A DNA stretch of 64,000 bases. Source: Taxawa tesnikishii (nom. ined.) (taxonomy: Eukaryota; Ascomycota; Dothideomycetes; Dothideales). Position 1 is the first letter of the stretch, and each line of letters begins with the position of its first letter. Below are positions 36,209-47,175 of this stretch, piece after piece. The stretch is taken from NCBI GenBank assembly GCA_030247885.1, contig JAPDRO010000006.1, positions 1,116,001 to 1,180,000 on the forward strand, written 5' to 3'. A program made the translations under genes and the position numbers. The notes under the pieces are model-generated. The model did not search any database and was not told the DNA's origin. It was given only the letters and a program-made list of their open reading frames with translations.

Positions 36209-37124
36209 ATGTCCAAGGTCGTTCTCGTCACCGGCGCCACGGGCAAGCAGGGCGGTTCAGTCGTTGACGCCCTGCAAACCAACTACCCCAACCAGTTCAC
36301 TGTTCTGGCTGTAACTCGCGATGTGGCCTCAAGCAGCGCACAAAAGCTCGCTTCTAAGCCCAACGTGAAGCTCGTGCAAGGAAACCTCGACGACGTGCCA
36401 GGCCTTTTGCCGCGGCTAAGGAAGCTACCTCTGAGCCAATCTGGGGCGTGTACAGCGTGCAGATTTCCATGGGCAAGGGCGTGACATACGAGAGCGAGAT
36501 CGCACAGGGCAAGGCCTTGATTGACGAGTCGGTCAAGAACAACGTCTCGCAGTTCGTCTACAGCTCGGTAGAGCGTGGCGGCGACGAAGCGTCCTGGGAC
36601 AACGAGACCCCGATCCCGCACTTCAGCTCCAAGCACAAGATCGAGCACCACCTGCGCGACAACGCCGGCGGCATGGGCTGGACCATCCTCCGCCCAGTCG
36701 CATTCATGGACAACCTCGCCCCGGGCTTCCCGACAAAGGTCTTCTTGACTGCAGTGCACAACGCGCTGGGAGACAACAAGTCTATGCAGTGGATCGCAAC
36801 CGCCGACATTGGCTTCTTCGCCGCAGAGGCCTTTGCCAAGCCCGACGAGTGGAACCACAAGGCCGTCGGCCTTGCCGGGGACGAACTTACCTTCCCAGAG
36901 ATCTCCAAGTCCTTCGAGAACAGCACTGGCTCCCTGTAGGCACCACGTTCTGGTTCTTGGGCAATGCGCTCATGTGGGGTGTTGCTGAGCTGGGAACCAT
37001 GATCCGCTGGTTCGGATCCGATGGATACAGGGCCGATGTGCAGAAGCTGAGGAAGATAAACCCACAGCTGATGACTCTCGAGGATTGGATCGTCAAGAAG
37101 AGCGCGTTTCCGACAAAGCAGTAG
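36209..37124 (+). CDS. NmrA-like NAD(P)-binding protein
   Basis: Atypical short-chain dehydrogenase of the NmrA/HSCARG family, which bind NAD(P) and often act as redox-sensing regulators rather than enzymes. The start MSKVVLVTGATGKQGGSVVDAL carries the Rossmann motif GATGKQGG. Further family blocks are VKLVQGNLDD, WGVYSVQ, FVYSSVERGG, HFSSKHKIEHHLR, WTILRPVAFMDNL and WIATADIGFFAAEAF. A single exon of 916 bases would be 305 residues after adding two bases: one T in TTTT 36405-36408 (joining VPGLF to AAAKEAT) and one C in CCC 36932-36934 (joining NSTGSP to VGTTFWF). The intact C-terminus supports assembly error rather than a pseudogene. Confidence 0.9.
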
Positions 37125-38124
37125 ACGAGGTGGGTGGAATGGTGGGAATAAGAGGCTATATGCATTGGAAATTTTTTTCTGGAGCGCAGGTGGGGATTCA
37201 TGGTTGGCCTGCGGCGTACAAGCTCTGTTTTAGCATCTATATGCTCTGTTTCCTTAGATGAAGGAGTTCTTCTGTGGTATGGTATAGGAAACGGTTATGA
37301 TTATCTATACCATCTGACTGCACGACGTATTTGGCAACACGACCACACCCATTCACCGACGCGTCACGCGTTGCGCCAAGCCTTTGGCTGATTTCCAGTT
37401 TTGCGTCTGTATCACCCTCGATTTCTCTTCATTGCCCCCCCCCCCATCTCACGTCCATTATGTGACTTGCTTGCTTTCTTGCTTGCTTGGTCGAGATGTC
37501 TGCGTCGGCTTGTTTCTAATACGCTGCTTTGGTCTGTGAAACAGCAGCCTCGACAACATTGTCTCCATACGTCCGATCGTTGTGAGTATATGTTGTGTAA
37601 CATTCTCTCCTGCACCTGTTGCACACCGCTCATGTGTGCTTCGTGATTCGTCGTATGGCCAAAACCGCCCATGGTATAAGCAGTGTTTCCTGTCCCTTCC
37701 TTTGTTTCTCCTTTTATTTCTCTTAAATATACTCTCTCCGGCAACTTCGACAATGGGCCTACGAGACGGCAGAACAAGTAACTCATCCACGAAGTTTTGT
37801 CGCCGTCATGACTGCACTCGCTGCCACACGCAACCCCATCAAGCAGCTCTGGTCCGTTCCTTCTCTGAATGGCACATGGCTCACCAGTTCTTTGCCATCG
37901 ACAAGATCGTTCTTCATCAGTCTAAGACCAGCCTTTCAAGGATTTAGAAGACTCGATCTTTGTATCCCCAAAGTTGACACTTGGCTGCATAAATTTCTGA
38001 TGATTACGCCTGACCTAGAGAGCTTGTCCTCAACGTACCCCGGGCTATCTGGGGAGCATGGCAACAACCGCTTCCATGACTGGATTAACGGTCCACGTCT
38101 CATCGGGCGCTCCGCACTGAATCT
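37125..38124. other. Intergenic, 3' of NmrA-like gene
   Basis: About 1 kb with a C-run (37435-37444) and T-rich tracts. A plus-strand open frame of about 115 codons ending at 38155 has no recognised domain. Nothing else supported. Confidence 0.4.
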
Positions 38125-38577
38125 TCATCCATCTGCGAGATTTCGGTCTCCGTAACGCCATCGTCGGAGCTCCATACCTACTTCAGTTCGTAGAAAACCC
38201 ACAAAGCCAGTCTGCAATCTCTCCTTCTCGGCTTCCGTGGCCCTATACAGAAAAAATTCGCCCGACCACGACTGGCTTACATGCCTTGAGGAGACCAACA
38301 AGCGGTTGAGCGGCTTGCAGAAAGTGCCCGTAAACGGGTTGTTGACCATACGAAGAGCCAGGCAAACCAGAACTCTGTGATCGGTTTCAATCCTGACGGC
38401 TACCAAGGGTGTTCCGTTTGCCAGCCCAAATACGAAGATACTACTTCCTACCACGGCAGTCGAGGAACGCAACGTGACACCGTCCGGAATCGTCAGGAGC
38501 GAAGGTTTCGGCGATTCAAATACCCCTTTCAGTTTTGTGCACACGTCAAGTTCCGGGCAGATGGCTCGAACTGACAT
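38125..38577 (-). CDS. Hypothetical small protein (uncertain)
   Basis: Open frame of 150 residues from the ATG at 38575-38577, reading MSVRAICPELDVCTKL... and ending FLRTEVGMELRRWRYGDRNL. Composition is protein-like but no family is recognised, and the frame extends further upstream without an ATG, so exon structure may be incomplete. Could be a spurious frame. Confidence 0.3.
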   Translation of the reverse strand: MSVRAICPELDVCTKLKGVFESPKPSLLTIPDGVTLRSSTAVVGSSIFVFGLANGTPLVAVRIETDHRVLVCLALRMVNNPFTGTFCKPLNRLLVSSRHVSQSWSGEFFLYRATEAEKERLQTGFVGFLRTEVGMELRRWRYGDRNLADG

Positions 38578-39055
38578 GGAGCCATACCTTCTTCTATTAT
38601 GTCGATCATGTTTTCGGAGAACACGAACTGTTTGTTTGCCTAGAGATGTGGGATTCCCATCTTCGAACGAGCTTGGGTTGAGCTTCACCAGGGATGCACT
38701 TGCGACTGAGAGCTTTACTTCGGCGGTTCGATGCTAGCATACAGAACAAAGACGAAAACTCGAGCAGGTTCTCAGAACAAGCATGCGGAATGGAGTATGA
38801 GTGGCGGTCGTACAGAAACCGAGAAGACCATGTAGCCAAAAGCACAAGCTGACGGTGTCACACATGCGCTGAGACATCGGTAGCAGGACGACATAAGATA
38901 TGTCTCTTTCAATCAAATACATTACAGATTTCTTCCGAATAGTATATACAAGAAAATCGTTACCAACAACGCCTCCTCGAACCCAGCAAGATCTGGTATG
39001 CACATTACGCCGCTGTCATGCTAGATGTTTATCCCATCCATGTAGTGCGATCCTG
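38578..39055. other. Intergenic, 3' of arylsulfotransferase-like gene
   Basis: No supported feature. Confidence 0.4.
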
Positions 39056-40806
39056 TTACAACGCAAGAGCCATCAACGCACCCAACACGCCCAACCCGAG
39101 CGTGGGCACCTTGACGACACCCGCCGCACCAGACTGGGTCGCCGACGCTGTGGATGAGGTCGAGGTCGAGGTCGCGGTGCCGCTCGCAGTAGCGTTGTCC
39201 TGTTGGCTGTCGTCACCGCTGCCCGTCCTGGTGGCAAAGCCCGAGCCGAGATCCACAGTCCCGTTGGACGCGCGCGTGGTCTCCCCGAGTCGACATTCAC
39301 GACGTCCGAAGCGCCCAGCACCTTGCCCTCGTTATCCAAAGCCACGGCTCTGACATACCGCGCCTGACCCGCGACATCAACGCCCGTCTCGAATCCGTCC
39401 TTTGTGACGTTCTTCCACAGCGCGGTGCCGTTGTTCAGCGCGCCCGCGCTCTCGTTGCCCGCCAACAGTGCCCAGCTCTTGACCTCGGTCGCGCCGTTCC
39501 AGGACACGAACACGCTTCCGTCGCGTGCTGCGATTGCGGGATCCCAGGATGGGTACGCGGTCCAGTTCTGCTTGTACGCGCGGTACGATTGCACGGAGGC
39601 GTTGCCGATGATGCCGAACTGCACGTCCCAAACGACGGTACCGTCGGGTGTGTACTCGGTGAAGGCCGGGTTGTTGCCGTATCCCATGAGCACGTTACCG
39701 TTGGCGAGCGGCTGGACACTGCCCTGAGACGCGCTGAGGATTCCGTCGGGAGACATGTAGGCTTGGTCGAGGGTAGCAGTCATGGCGGAGTAGTCTAGCG
39801 TGATGCGCAAGCCACGGGTAGCGTTCTCGGTGCTGACCCAGTCTGCGGCGCCGTTGTCGAAGAGCGTGAGCTGGTTGCTGGTGTTGTTGAACCAGCGTGC
39901 GTCGTGTTGCCAGGCAAAGTTGGTCGCGTCTCCGTTGCTCTGGTCCTCGAATTGGTTCTCCTTACCGCCGAGCACCCAGATCAAGTCACCCGTGCTGCCG
40001 TTGACGTAGGAGATGGTGTGCGTGTGACGGGCGGATATGAGGTAGTTGCCAGAGTCGTCCTTCTCAACACTGTTGATGTGGTAGAAATCGTAGGGGTTGT
40101 CCTGTGCATCACCGGTGCTACCTGGGGCCGCATACGAGGAGTTCAGCGCGAAGTGGTCCGATGCACGCCACGAGAAGATGAGGTCGTTGGTCGCAATGTC
40201 GATCTCTTGGAACAGGGAGTCGACAATCCAGCCGTTGCTGATGTTGTAGGCCGACAGATCCCAGCTGACTGGCTCGTAGACGGTGATGAGTGCGGTGCCA
40301 TTGTCCGTGAGCTGGAACTCGTGCATGTCACCCTGAACGCTGACATTCTTGGCCGTCAGGTTGTAGGCAACGTTGTAGGAGTTATCCAGCATGATGTAGG
40401 TCCCTTCTCCGTAGCCCTGGCCCTGTGGCTTTCCAGACCAGAAGGTCAAGTAGTCACTACCGTTGTATTGCTGGATGCGTGTACCGAAGCACTGGCCGTA
40501 GGTGGAGTTGGCCCAGACGAGAGACAGATCGTTACTGTTAAAGACCATGGGAGAAACGTAGCCGGCAGTTTGCACTGCTGTACCTCTGACGGACAGGAAG
40601 ACCTGACTAGCCAAGTGTGCATCCTCTGTCTGGTTGGTGTTGACGTTGAAGATTGGGGCAGTGATATTCACGGACGTGAAGGTTTGGTTTGGGTACAGGC
40701 CATAGTCCCGTTGCTGGTATTCGGAACTAGACTGGTATGTTGACTGATCCGCAGCAACCAAGCGAAGGACGGGCAGCCCAAGTGCTGCAAGGATGAACGA
40801 ACGCAT
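39056..40806 (-). CDS. Secreted arylsulfotransferase-like protein (ASST family), probable GPI anchor
   Basis: Belongs by motif to the arylsulfotransferase/PQQ-like beta-propeller family common in fungi. The signal peptide is MRSFILAALGLPVLRLVAAD. The propeller region contains GDMHEFQLTDNGTALITVY, FYHINSVEKDDSGNYLISAR, HTHTISYVNGSTGDLIWVLG and FAWQHDARW, the diagnostic blocks. Many N-glycosylation sites. The frame changes at CCCC 39283-39286; one extra base gives 583 residues and a Ser/Thr-rich stem (TASGTATSTSTSSTASAT) ending in a hydrophobic GPI-type tail (LGLGVLGALMALAL). Without it the protein would end in an Arg/Pro-rich nonsense tail. Actual enzyme activity in fungi is not established from sequence. 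Confidence 0.88.
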
Positions 40807-42089
40807 GTCTGATCCAACTGGACAGGGGTTTCCAGATATTCCGAAGCGAGTGTAGAGGAAGAAACAAAAGAGATGTTTTGATTGTATTACAACAGATATT
40901 AAGGAACAACGAGAGTCCTGGCAGGTGCTGATATGTTCCTACCTGCAATATGCCCAAGGTATAGGCAACCACGAGGAAGGGAAGAACTGGTGCAGAAGGA
41001 GGCACTGAATCAAAACACTTACGCGTCCCGGCACCACGATAACTTGGCAAGAGGTCGCTCATCCTACCTAGTGTGTATAGTCCAACAGCCAGGGCGTCTT
41101 GGTTCATTTGACAAGCCGATCTCGGCTCAGACAGCCGAATGTGCAGCGAATGTGCAGTGGAACCGAGATCTTGTTGATGCGCGTACAAGCAGAGACGTTA
41201 AGGCGTTGGACGAGATGGATGATGAGGCCCGCAGCGCGACTCATGCTAGGATGCGCACGATCCAGCCTATCCTTGCACGGCGCTCGATGGTGAGTGGCTA
41301 GGTCAACTTTGCCAGAGAGAAGGCTTCCGATGAATATTATTGTCAACCTCGAAGACAATCTTGAGACATAACAGAAAGGACTCGTCATCCGTCATTCTCC
41401 ACTCATGGACATACATGGCGGTACATCAGTCGTGGGTATGCCAGCATACAACATGATGTTAAATCGAAACTCAAACCGCCTATAAGCGACCCTAGATTCG
41501 ACGCGAGCGACTCAGTCGGAGGTCATGTCAGAGGATGGCGTCTTTCTAGCGTGACATAAAGCTCCGGACGACGTGACGCCGACACGAATGTGCGGGCCCG
41601 TTTATAAAGCTTAAAATTTGGGCGGTACTTAGCGCGGCCAGATCAGGGAATTCATCACGCGAGCTCGCGTCTCGCTATCTGTTCGATGATGATAATATAA
41701 GGCAGGGGCTGATAATAACAGCTTCGAAAAGAAGAGCCTCGATACCCTCGAGAGCCAACAGCAATGGATGCTCGAGCGATAGCCAGAGCTGAACACATCG
41801 AACAATCTAAACTGCGGGGCCGCGGCACATGCAGGATGAGATAGGGTCAAGCTGGCAAGGTATGTAGTTAAGATCATGTGCACTCATTCGAGCAAGTTTC
41901 TATCCTACAATTCCACTCTCCTATTCGAGCTCCAGAGCTCCCCACAAAACTGCATATGCCCCCTGCGAGTCATGCCATTGTTGAAATCGCCCTCATGAGC
42001 ATCGTGGCCCAAGTCCGTTCGTTCCGATCCATCCGTTTTTCTCCACACTTATCGAGTACGTTCCTGACCATCTGTTCTTCGTTTTCCGT
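40807..42089. other. Intergenic, upstream of arylsulfotransferase-like gene
   Basis: About 1.3 kb with a stretch of lower GC around 41330-41700. No coding region, RNA or repeat recognised. Confidence 0.5.
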
Positions 42090-42705
42090 TCACTCGGTTT
42101 TCTTCCCTCTCTGGACGAAACCCATGCCGTAGTGGTAGACCAGCGTACCACCAAGGTTCGCCGCAAACAAAATCGCAACGCCCAGCACGACGCTCATCCC
42201 GACCATCCAGCCTTGGGGCTCGTATGCGACCGGGTTCAGTCCTTCCTTTAGCATCTCCACGCTGCCCGCCTGCCGTCTGCACCACCAGCTGTAAGCGCTG
42301 GCCGCGATCACGATATCGTTGATCGCAGCGTGTGCAATGGTTGTCTTGACCTTGGCCTTCATGCTACCGTCCGGGTTGTACATGCCCTGCGACTTGATGA
42401 TCTTGGCGGCTTGAGCAACGCCAGTTGCTGCAGATGGAAGAGAAAAGAGTAGGCCAGCTCCGAGGGAGTAGTAAGAGATACGCGAGAGCTCCGTTGCTGG
42501 TGGAAGGTAGTGAGTAATCGTTGAAGGGAGGGAGCCGTAGATTGGGTAGAGTGCATCGAGCGCATAGGAGGCAGTGAGGAAGGCGAGCGGCCAGTGGACC
42601 GTCGCTGGGTGAAGAGGGTGACTTGGGTATTGATTAGTGGGGTTCTAAGCAAGGTAGGGAGCTGTCAATGTCTTGAACGTACTCGGTGGATGCGACTGGA
42701 GCCAT
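42090..42705 (-). CDS. DUF2231 integral membrane protein
   Basis: Small multi-pass membrane protein of the DUF2231 family; function unknown. Exons are 42683-42705 and 42090-42621; lengths add to 555 (184 residues). The splice rebuilds MAPVASTDHPLHPATVHWPLAF, the family's hallmark HPxxVHxPLA start. Four hydrophobic segments follow: after that motif, SYYSLGAGLLFSLPSAATGV, AAINDIVIAASAYSWW, and WMVGMSVVLGVAILFAANLG. The C-terminus is a short basic tail. No frame breaks. Confidence 0.9.
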
Positions 42706-43071
42706 TGTGTTGTTGTTGTTGTTGGTGTTGTTGTAAACTGTGGCGGATGAGGCACAGAGTGTTGTTTAGATCTGAGAATGTTCGTAGCCTGCCTGTAGCA
42801 GAAGTTGAAAACAAAGATTACCTCCCTGTCGGCCTTACAGACAACAATGCAACTGTTGACTTATGGGGCTTGTCTGATTGGTAGATGGCTACCAAGCGGA
42901 GGATTTCAGGATCTCCGCAGATCGGCCCCTCGCTCGTCCGGTCAACATTGTGACATCTGGTGATGCTGCAGGGCTCCGGGTCGGTAAAAGGAGGCACCGA
43001 GGGTGCGATGACGTCCGGTGGGACTTGAGGGAACAAGTTCTTCTCCTCTGCACCCCTGGAAGGTGGGCTCC
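42706..43071. other. Intergenic between DUF2231 and tRNA
   Basis: DUF2231 promoter, with a (GTT)n-like tract at about 42710-42733. No gene. Confidence 0.5.
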
Positions 43072-43075
43072 AAAA
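43072..43075 (-). terminator. Possible Pol III terminator for tRNA-Val
   Basis: TTTT on the minus strand, about 40 bases beyond the tRNA 3' end. Position fits a Pol III terminator but is a little far, so tentative. Confidence 0.4.
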
Positions 43076-43114
43076 GGTAACCTGGGGCTGACCGCCTGGG
43101 ACGGTCGAATTGCC

Positions 43115-43264
43115 TGATTCGGGCGAGGATTGAACTCGCGGCCTTCTGTGTACATAGCAGCAAGCGTTTCGGAGCTGTAAGACAGATGTGATAACCACTA
43201 GGTACTGTTAGAGTTGATGAGGGGGTCGTGGGACAAGATTTCAACTAACCTACACCACCGAACC
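43115..43264 (-). tRNA. tRNA-Val(UAC) with a canonical intron and an extra D-loop insertion
   Basis: Read 3' to 5' on the plus strand. Acceptor GGTTCGG pairs with CCGAATC (one G-T pair), discriminator A. D-stem GTG/CAC. Anticodon stem TCTGT/ACAGA with loop C-T-T-A-C-A-C, anticodon TAC (Val, codon GUA) and T at position 33. T-arm GCGAG-TTCAATC-CTCGC. Two insertions interrupt it. The first is 25 nt after position 37 (43151-43175), the normal nuclear tRNA intron site, ending in GTA that can pair with the anticodon. The second is 52 nt in the D-loop (43198-43249), listed separately. Removing both leaves 73 nt with a standard D-loop GTGTAGTGGTTATCAC. Whether it is expressed is uncertain because the insertion splits the A box. 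Confidence 0.88.
43198..43249 (-). other. 52-nt intron-like insertion in the tRNA D-loop
   Basis: On the tRNA strand it starts GTTAGT, holds a fungal branch-like CTAAC nine bases from the end, and ends CCTAG. A TAG occurs at both borders, so the exact ends can slide by up to three bases. Size and signals match spliceosomal introns in this window (for example the 52-nt intron at 17526-17577). Confidence 0.7.
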
Positions 43265-46200
43265 TTTAGATTAACCTTGTATGTAATCCATCAAAATATA
43301 ACCTGTTTGCCCATTAGCGAAAGGGCTAAGGATGGTGCAGTTATCACCTAGTCAAACCGAGGGTTAGCAAATTGATTCTAGGTCAACACAATCGTCCCAC
43401 GGTTACGCATGCTCAGGCCGCGGTCCACGACGCAACACCAGCCTCAAGACCTGGAACAAGCACACCAACAGACCACCCAGATGCGCAACAGCAACAACTA
43501 ATATCCATATGACCCTCATCTAGTTCCCGGAGGTAGACGCCGGATCAGGGTGAGGCTACGTGTTGCGAAGTCAGATGGAATTCTGTGCATGGGAAACCAT
43601 ACGATTACGAGAGTATTGGATAGGCTTGCAGGGAAAAAGGTGAGAAACAAAACAAGGCTAACAAATGAAAAGGCGTGGTGCCATGGTACTCGGCAAGTAG
43701 CATCGAAACCGCATTCTGTCCATATCGGTGTGGAGCAAAGGAGAGAAAGGAAAACAAAGAAACGATACAGGATTACATCACTAGACAAAACGCAGACAGC
43801 GTTGGAACACTTCTGCTCGAGGTTTGAAGGCAGTAGTCTGTTGTTGGTGAACTCAGAAACGAGTGCTGCTAATGCGGTAGACTGACGGCGTTCTCACGGA
43901 AAAGCGGACATTCGACCGGCGAGAAGATTATCCACTGCCATGACGAACTCGATTTCCGTGAACCAACAATTCTGTAGAAAGATCGTTAACAAATAGACAG
44001 AGACTTGTTTCGTCTTCTATTGAGATCCAAGATATTGATTCTTGAAGAGATCGCAGAGGTGATCGAGAGAGGAGAAGTGTGATTACTATGGGTATGGGAC
44101 CCCCCACGTTAGAGCTCACCGTAACCACTCCCCAAGACATGCAAAACTAAATGGTGATGAGTAGGATATCACTTCGCAATGGTAGAAGGCAAGGCACCAG
44201 TGTTGACCGTCAACAGAGCTTTGAGCGCGGATCGGAAAGCCTTCCTCCGGTCTCTAGATTGACCCTAGGTCGTCCCGTCGTGCCTGGAATTGACGTGCTC
44301 TGCGTGATCGAGGAGATCCGTCCTTGTCAAAGGAGGGTCATGTGAGAGTTGAGCGGCCATGCATAGCATCCATTCGAGCTCTTGAACGGACTGAGCTTCA
44401 ACAGGTTAAACAGTATGCCACCATGCCGCTCGCTTCCTAGGCGCCGCATCCCTTCGGATGAATCTCCGCTGTTGTCGTCGCCGGAGGTTTGCACTTACGC
44501 TGTACGGTCCTCTCGTCTGGTCGGCAATCTCTGAGCAGTTTTGCGCATCTCATCCCGGAACATCCACTGACTGCCTTGACGATTCGGAAGACTGCACAAA
44601 GCTGCATAACACATGGACCCAGTTCTGCAACAGGTTTCGCTTGCTTGACGTGAGTGATTGCTACCCGTCTGCTAGCCTGGTATGTCGTTGGAATAAAGAT
44701 ACGGATTGGGAAGGTTTACCGCGCACGTAGCCTGGTCGGCACGAGAAGTTTGGTGACATGATGCATGCATGTATGATTGCAGTGTAGGTGTGGATTTCTC
44801 ATTCGTCCTAGATGTTGCTACTCATAATGCTAACCCAAGCTTCGCACTCCGTCTCTCTCAGTAGCGTGGCGAGCAACTACACGCTCTGCGATCCACTTCA
44901 ACACCAGTCACTTTCTAAGCATCATCATGGTCCGAATTGCGCGACCCAGCAGTTTCATAGCCTTCTACGGTCTTTCCACTATCCACCCGGCAAAGTGCAG
45001 AACGTTGTTCAAACGCTCTTAAACCAGGGTTACTAATATCCTCCTAAGCTGTATCTTTGAACTCAGCGCTCTCAACGCGTTCCATCCGACGCTAACCTCA
45101 AAGTCTTCCTCAGGTACTGTGGAATGACGATTGAGACGTCATGGAAGTGGCACGTAAATTTGAACGAAAAAGGGTCCTGCAGAGTCCAAAGCGGGAAGGC
45201 CACATTCGACAAGGTGTGAGAGCCCTGGGAAGAGAACGGCACAATCTACCGGGATTACTTGGATCGGTTTCTTCGCCTGGGAATCTTCGTCTTCTACACT
45301 CCCCAGTCACACTACCAGTTCACGTCCATGTTGGCTAGGCGAGGCGGTGAAACCAAAGACTGTCGCTCGGAAGCCGGCAAAATACAATTGGAGATGAACC
45401 CCTACGATTTACTTGTCCTCTTTGCTGCCAACATCTACCCAGGAATCAACTTCAGCGACCACCAGAGACACGGCAATGCTCTCCGAGATCTGGAAGTTAT
45501 CCACGTGTAGATCATGACCCCTCTGCCACGTGCGCTGGACAGACCGGAACTGTCCGATGATGCGCTCAAAGCGAAGGAACCGGGCGCTTCTTTCAAGCAG
45601 TGCTGTCATTCTGCCGTCGATTGGATACCGCCGTTTGCGCCGAAATTGCTTGGTCATTGCAACGAAATGTTAGTCGTCCGCGCTGTCAGCACCGAGTAGC
45701 GCGATCGTTTCCTTCAGCGGTAATCCGATAACGCGAGCCGCGCCAAAAGCTCGCTTTGGTCCAATCTCATCGATTTCCCCTACGATACCACTAGAAACTG
45801 CGAGTTATTTTGGTATCGCAAGAAACCCCGACTGACCTTTACACAGAACTGTCCGATGCGCTCACGCTTGCTTCAAGTACAGCAGCACAAACCAGGCTCA
45901 GCTGCCGTACTCAGGAGGAATGGTATCGACCTGGCTCAGCACAAATCCGAGAGTCTGAAGTCTTTTTGGGTTCTGTTTTGGGGCGTCTCGGTTTGCTGAG
46001 AGAGGACATGATCATGGAAATGCATCCTCACGCTAGGAGAAGAAGCGTTAGGAGTAGTGGCTCTTCGTTTCCTGGTCGCACTCCTTCCTAAACTTCTGCA
46101 CCTATCCGCCTTGCAGCTATTAGCGTAGCGAGAAAACGGTCGATTTTAAAATTTACTCAAGATATTCCAAGTAGTGTTTCGGATAGCCAGGGGACAGAAT

Positions 46201-46713
46201 CATTCCTCTAAAGCTCAGTAGAATCACTACCAAAGCCATACATCAGAGAACATCTTGGAACAAACAATGGTGATGAATGATGCGCAATGAGAAACCCGAA
46301 CGGAAGGACGTTCCGAGATGGAGCAACGAAGGCGGAATGTTTCCGCAGACATCGCGTTTGTCTCATGCCTAAGCTTAACGGAACCCCAGGTGAAGTCTGC
46401 CAGACACCACCTCACAATGGTCAATGACTCCATGTACTTCGGACGATTTAGAGACAAGAACGGGAACACCAAAAGCACGGGTTTTTGCAAGTCTCGGAAC
46501 TGTGTAATCGTAAGCATTGCATATTCCATTCTCTCATCGTCTATCGACCTCTGGGGTTGATTCAACCGCGTGAATGCAGTTGCATGTTGTTCATTTCTTG
46601 TCGCCTCTGTCTTTGTTCCACCCCAAACTTGAACCCCAGTAATGACAACTCGGGCGCAGGTGAGCTGTGCCTCTACCTCTGCTTCTGCCTCTAACGGCAA
46701 ATTCTCCTTCCCC
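43265..46713. other. 3.4 kb gene-poor region, possible decayed gene at 44.8-45.5 kb
   Basis: No gene can be built. On the plus strand near 45100-45510, one frame reads CGMTIETSWKWHVNLNEKGS, then meets a TGA, then resumes in the same frame as EENGTIYRDYLDRFLRLGIF. It looks protein-like, so it may be a decayed or unrecognised spliced gene. Other open frames (43550-43885, 45810-46091) have no recognised domain. No tRNA, 5S rRNA or transposon seen. Confidence 0.35.
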
Positions 46714-47175
46714 TCACCTGGCCATCTCTGCCGCTTGAGCGACACCATCGTCTAGATCAGCCTCATCAAATGGCTCCGCCTTCTCGGGCAGAATAATACT
46801 CCTCTTTGCAGCTGTGCCCACGTTTCCACCTCTGGCTTTGTGTCTTGTCTTTTGGGCAGCCATGGCAATAAAGTACATGTCCAGATCGGTGAACAATCCC
46901 ACGTGGGCTGCGGTGTGAGCGTTGGCTGAGTACTGCCTTCTGATCGCCTTGACCTCCGCGACTAGAGTATCGCTGAATCTGAGGCTACGCGTGTGGCGCT
47001 GCAGCAGGGCGATGATGTGCGCCGGAATGATGGGTTCTGGATCCTCAAAACCTGACATGCAGAAAGCTGAGATGGTATCTTTCTCATGCGCCGAAAGAGC
47101 AGAGGAGGGATCGAGCACCGCATCGATGCAGACGAAGTAGGTCTGACTGGATGGTCTAGTTCCATCGTTCCCCAT
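46714..47175 (-). CDS. Hypothetical protein, 153 residues
   Basis: Single open frame from an ATG (MGNDGTRPSSQTYFVCIDAV) to TGA. Mixed helical composition with a central PIIPAHIIALLQRHTRSLRF block and a basic stretch (AAQKTRHKARGG) before an acidic tail. No family recognised. Divergent from the next unknown gene with a 412-base gap. Composition and a clean ATG make it more credible than nearby frames. Confidence 0.5.
   Translation of the reverse strand: MGNDGTRPSSQTYFVCIDAVLDPSSALSAHEKDTISAFCMSGFEDPEPIIPAHIIALLQRHTRSLRFSDTLVAEVKAIRRQYSANAHTAAHVGLFTDLDMYFIAMAAQKTRHKARGGNVGTAAKRSIILPEKAEPFDEADLDDGVAQAAEMAR

Noticed and set aside
27231-37124. FAD monooxygenase, P450 and NmrA-like genes as pseudogenes
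   Set aside because: Each has only one or two one-base problems at homopolymers, while catalytic motifs, splice sites and C-termini are intact.
39904-40743. 279-codon open frame antisense to the arylsulfotransferase-like gene
   Set aside because: Shadow frame, Val/Gly-rich, with no domain; the minus strand encodes the secreted propeller protein.
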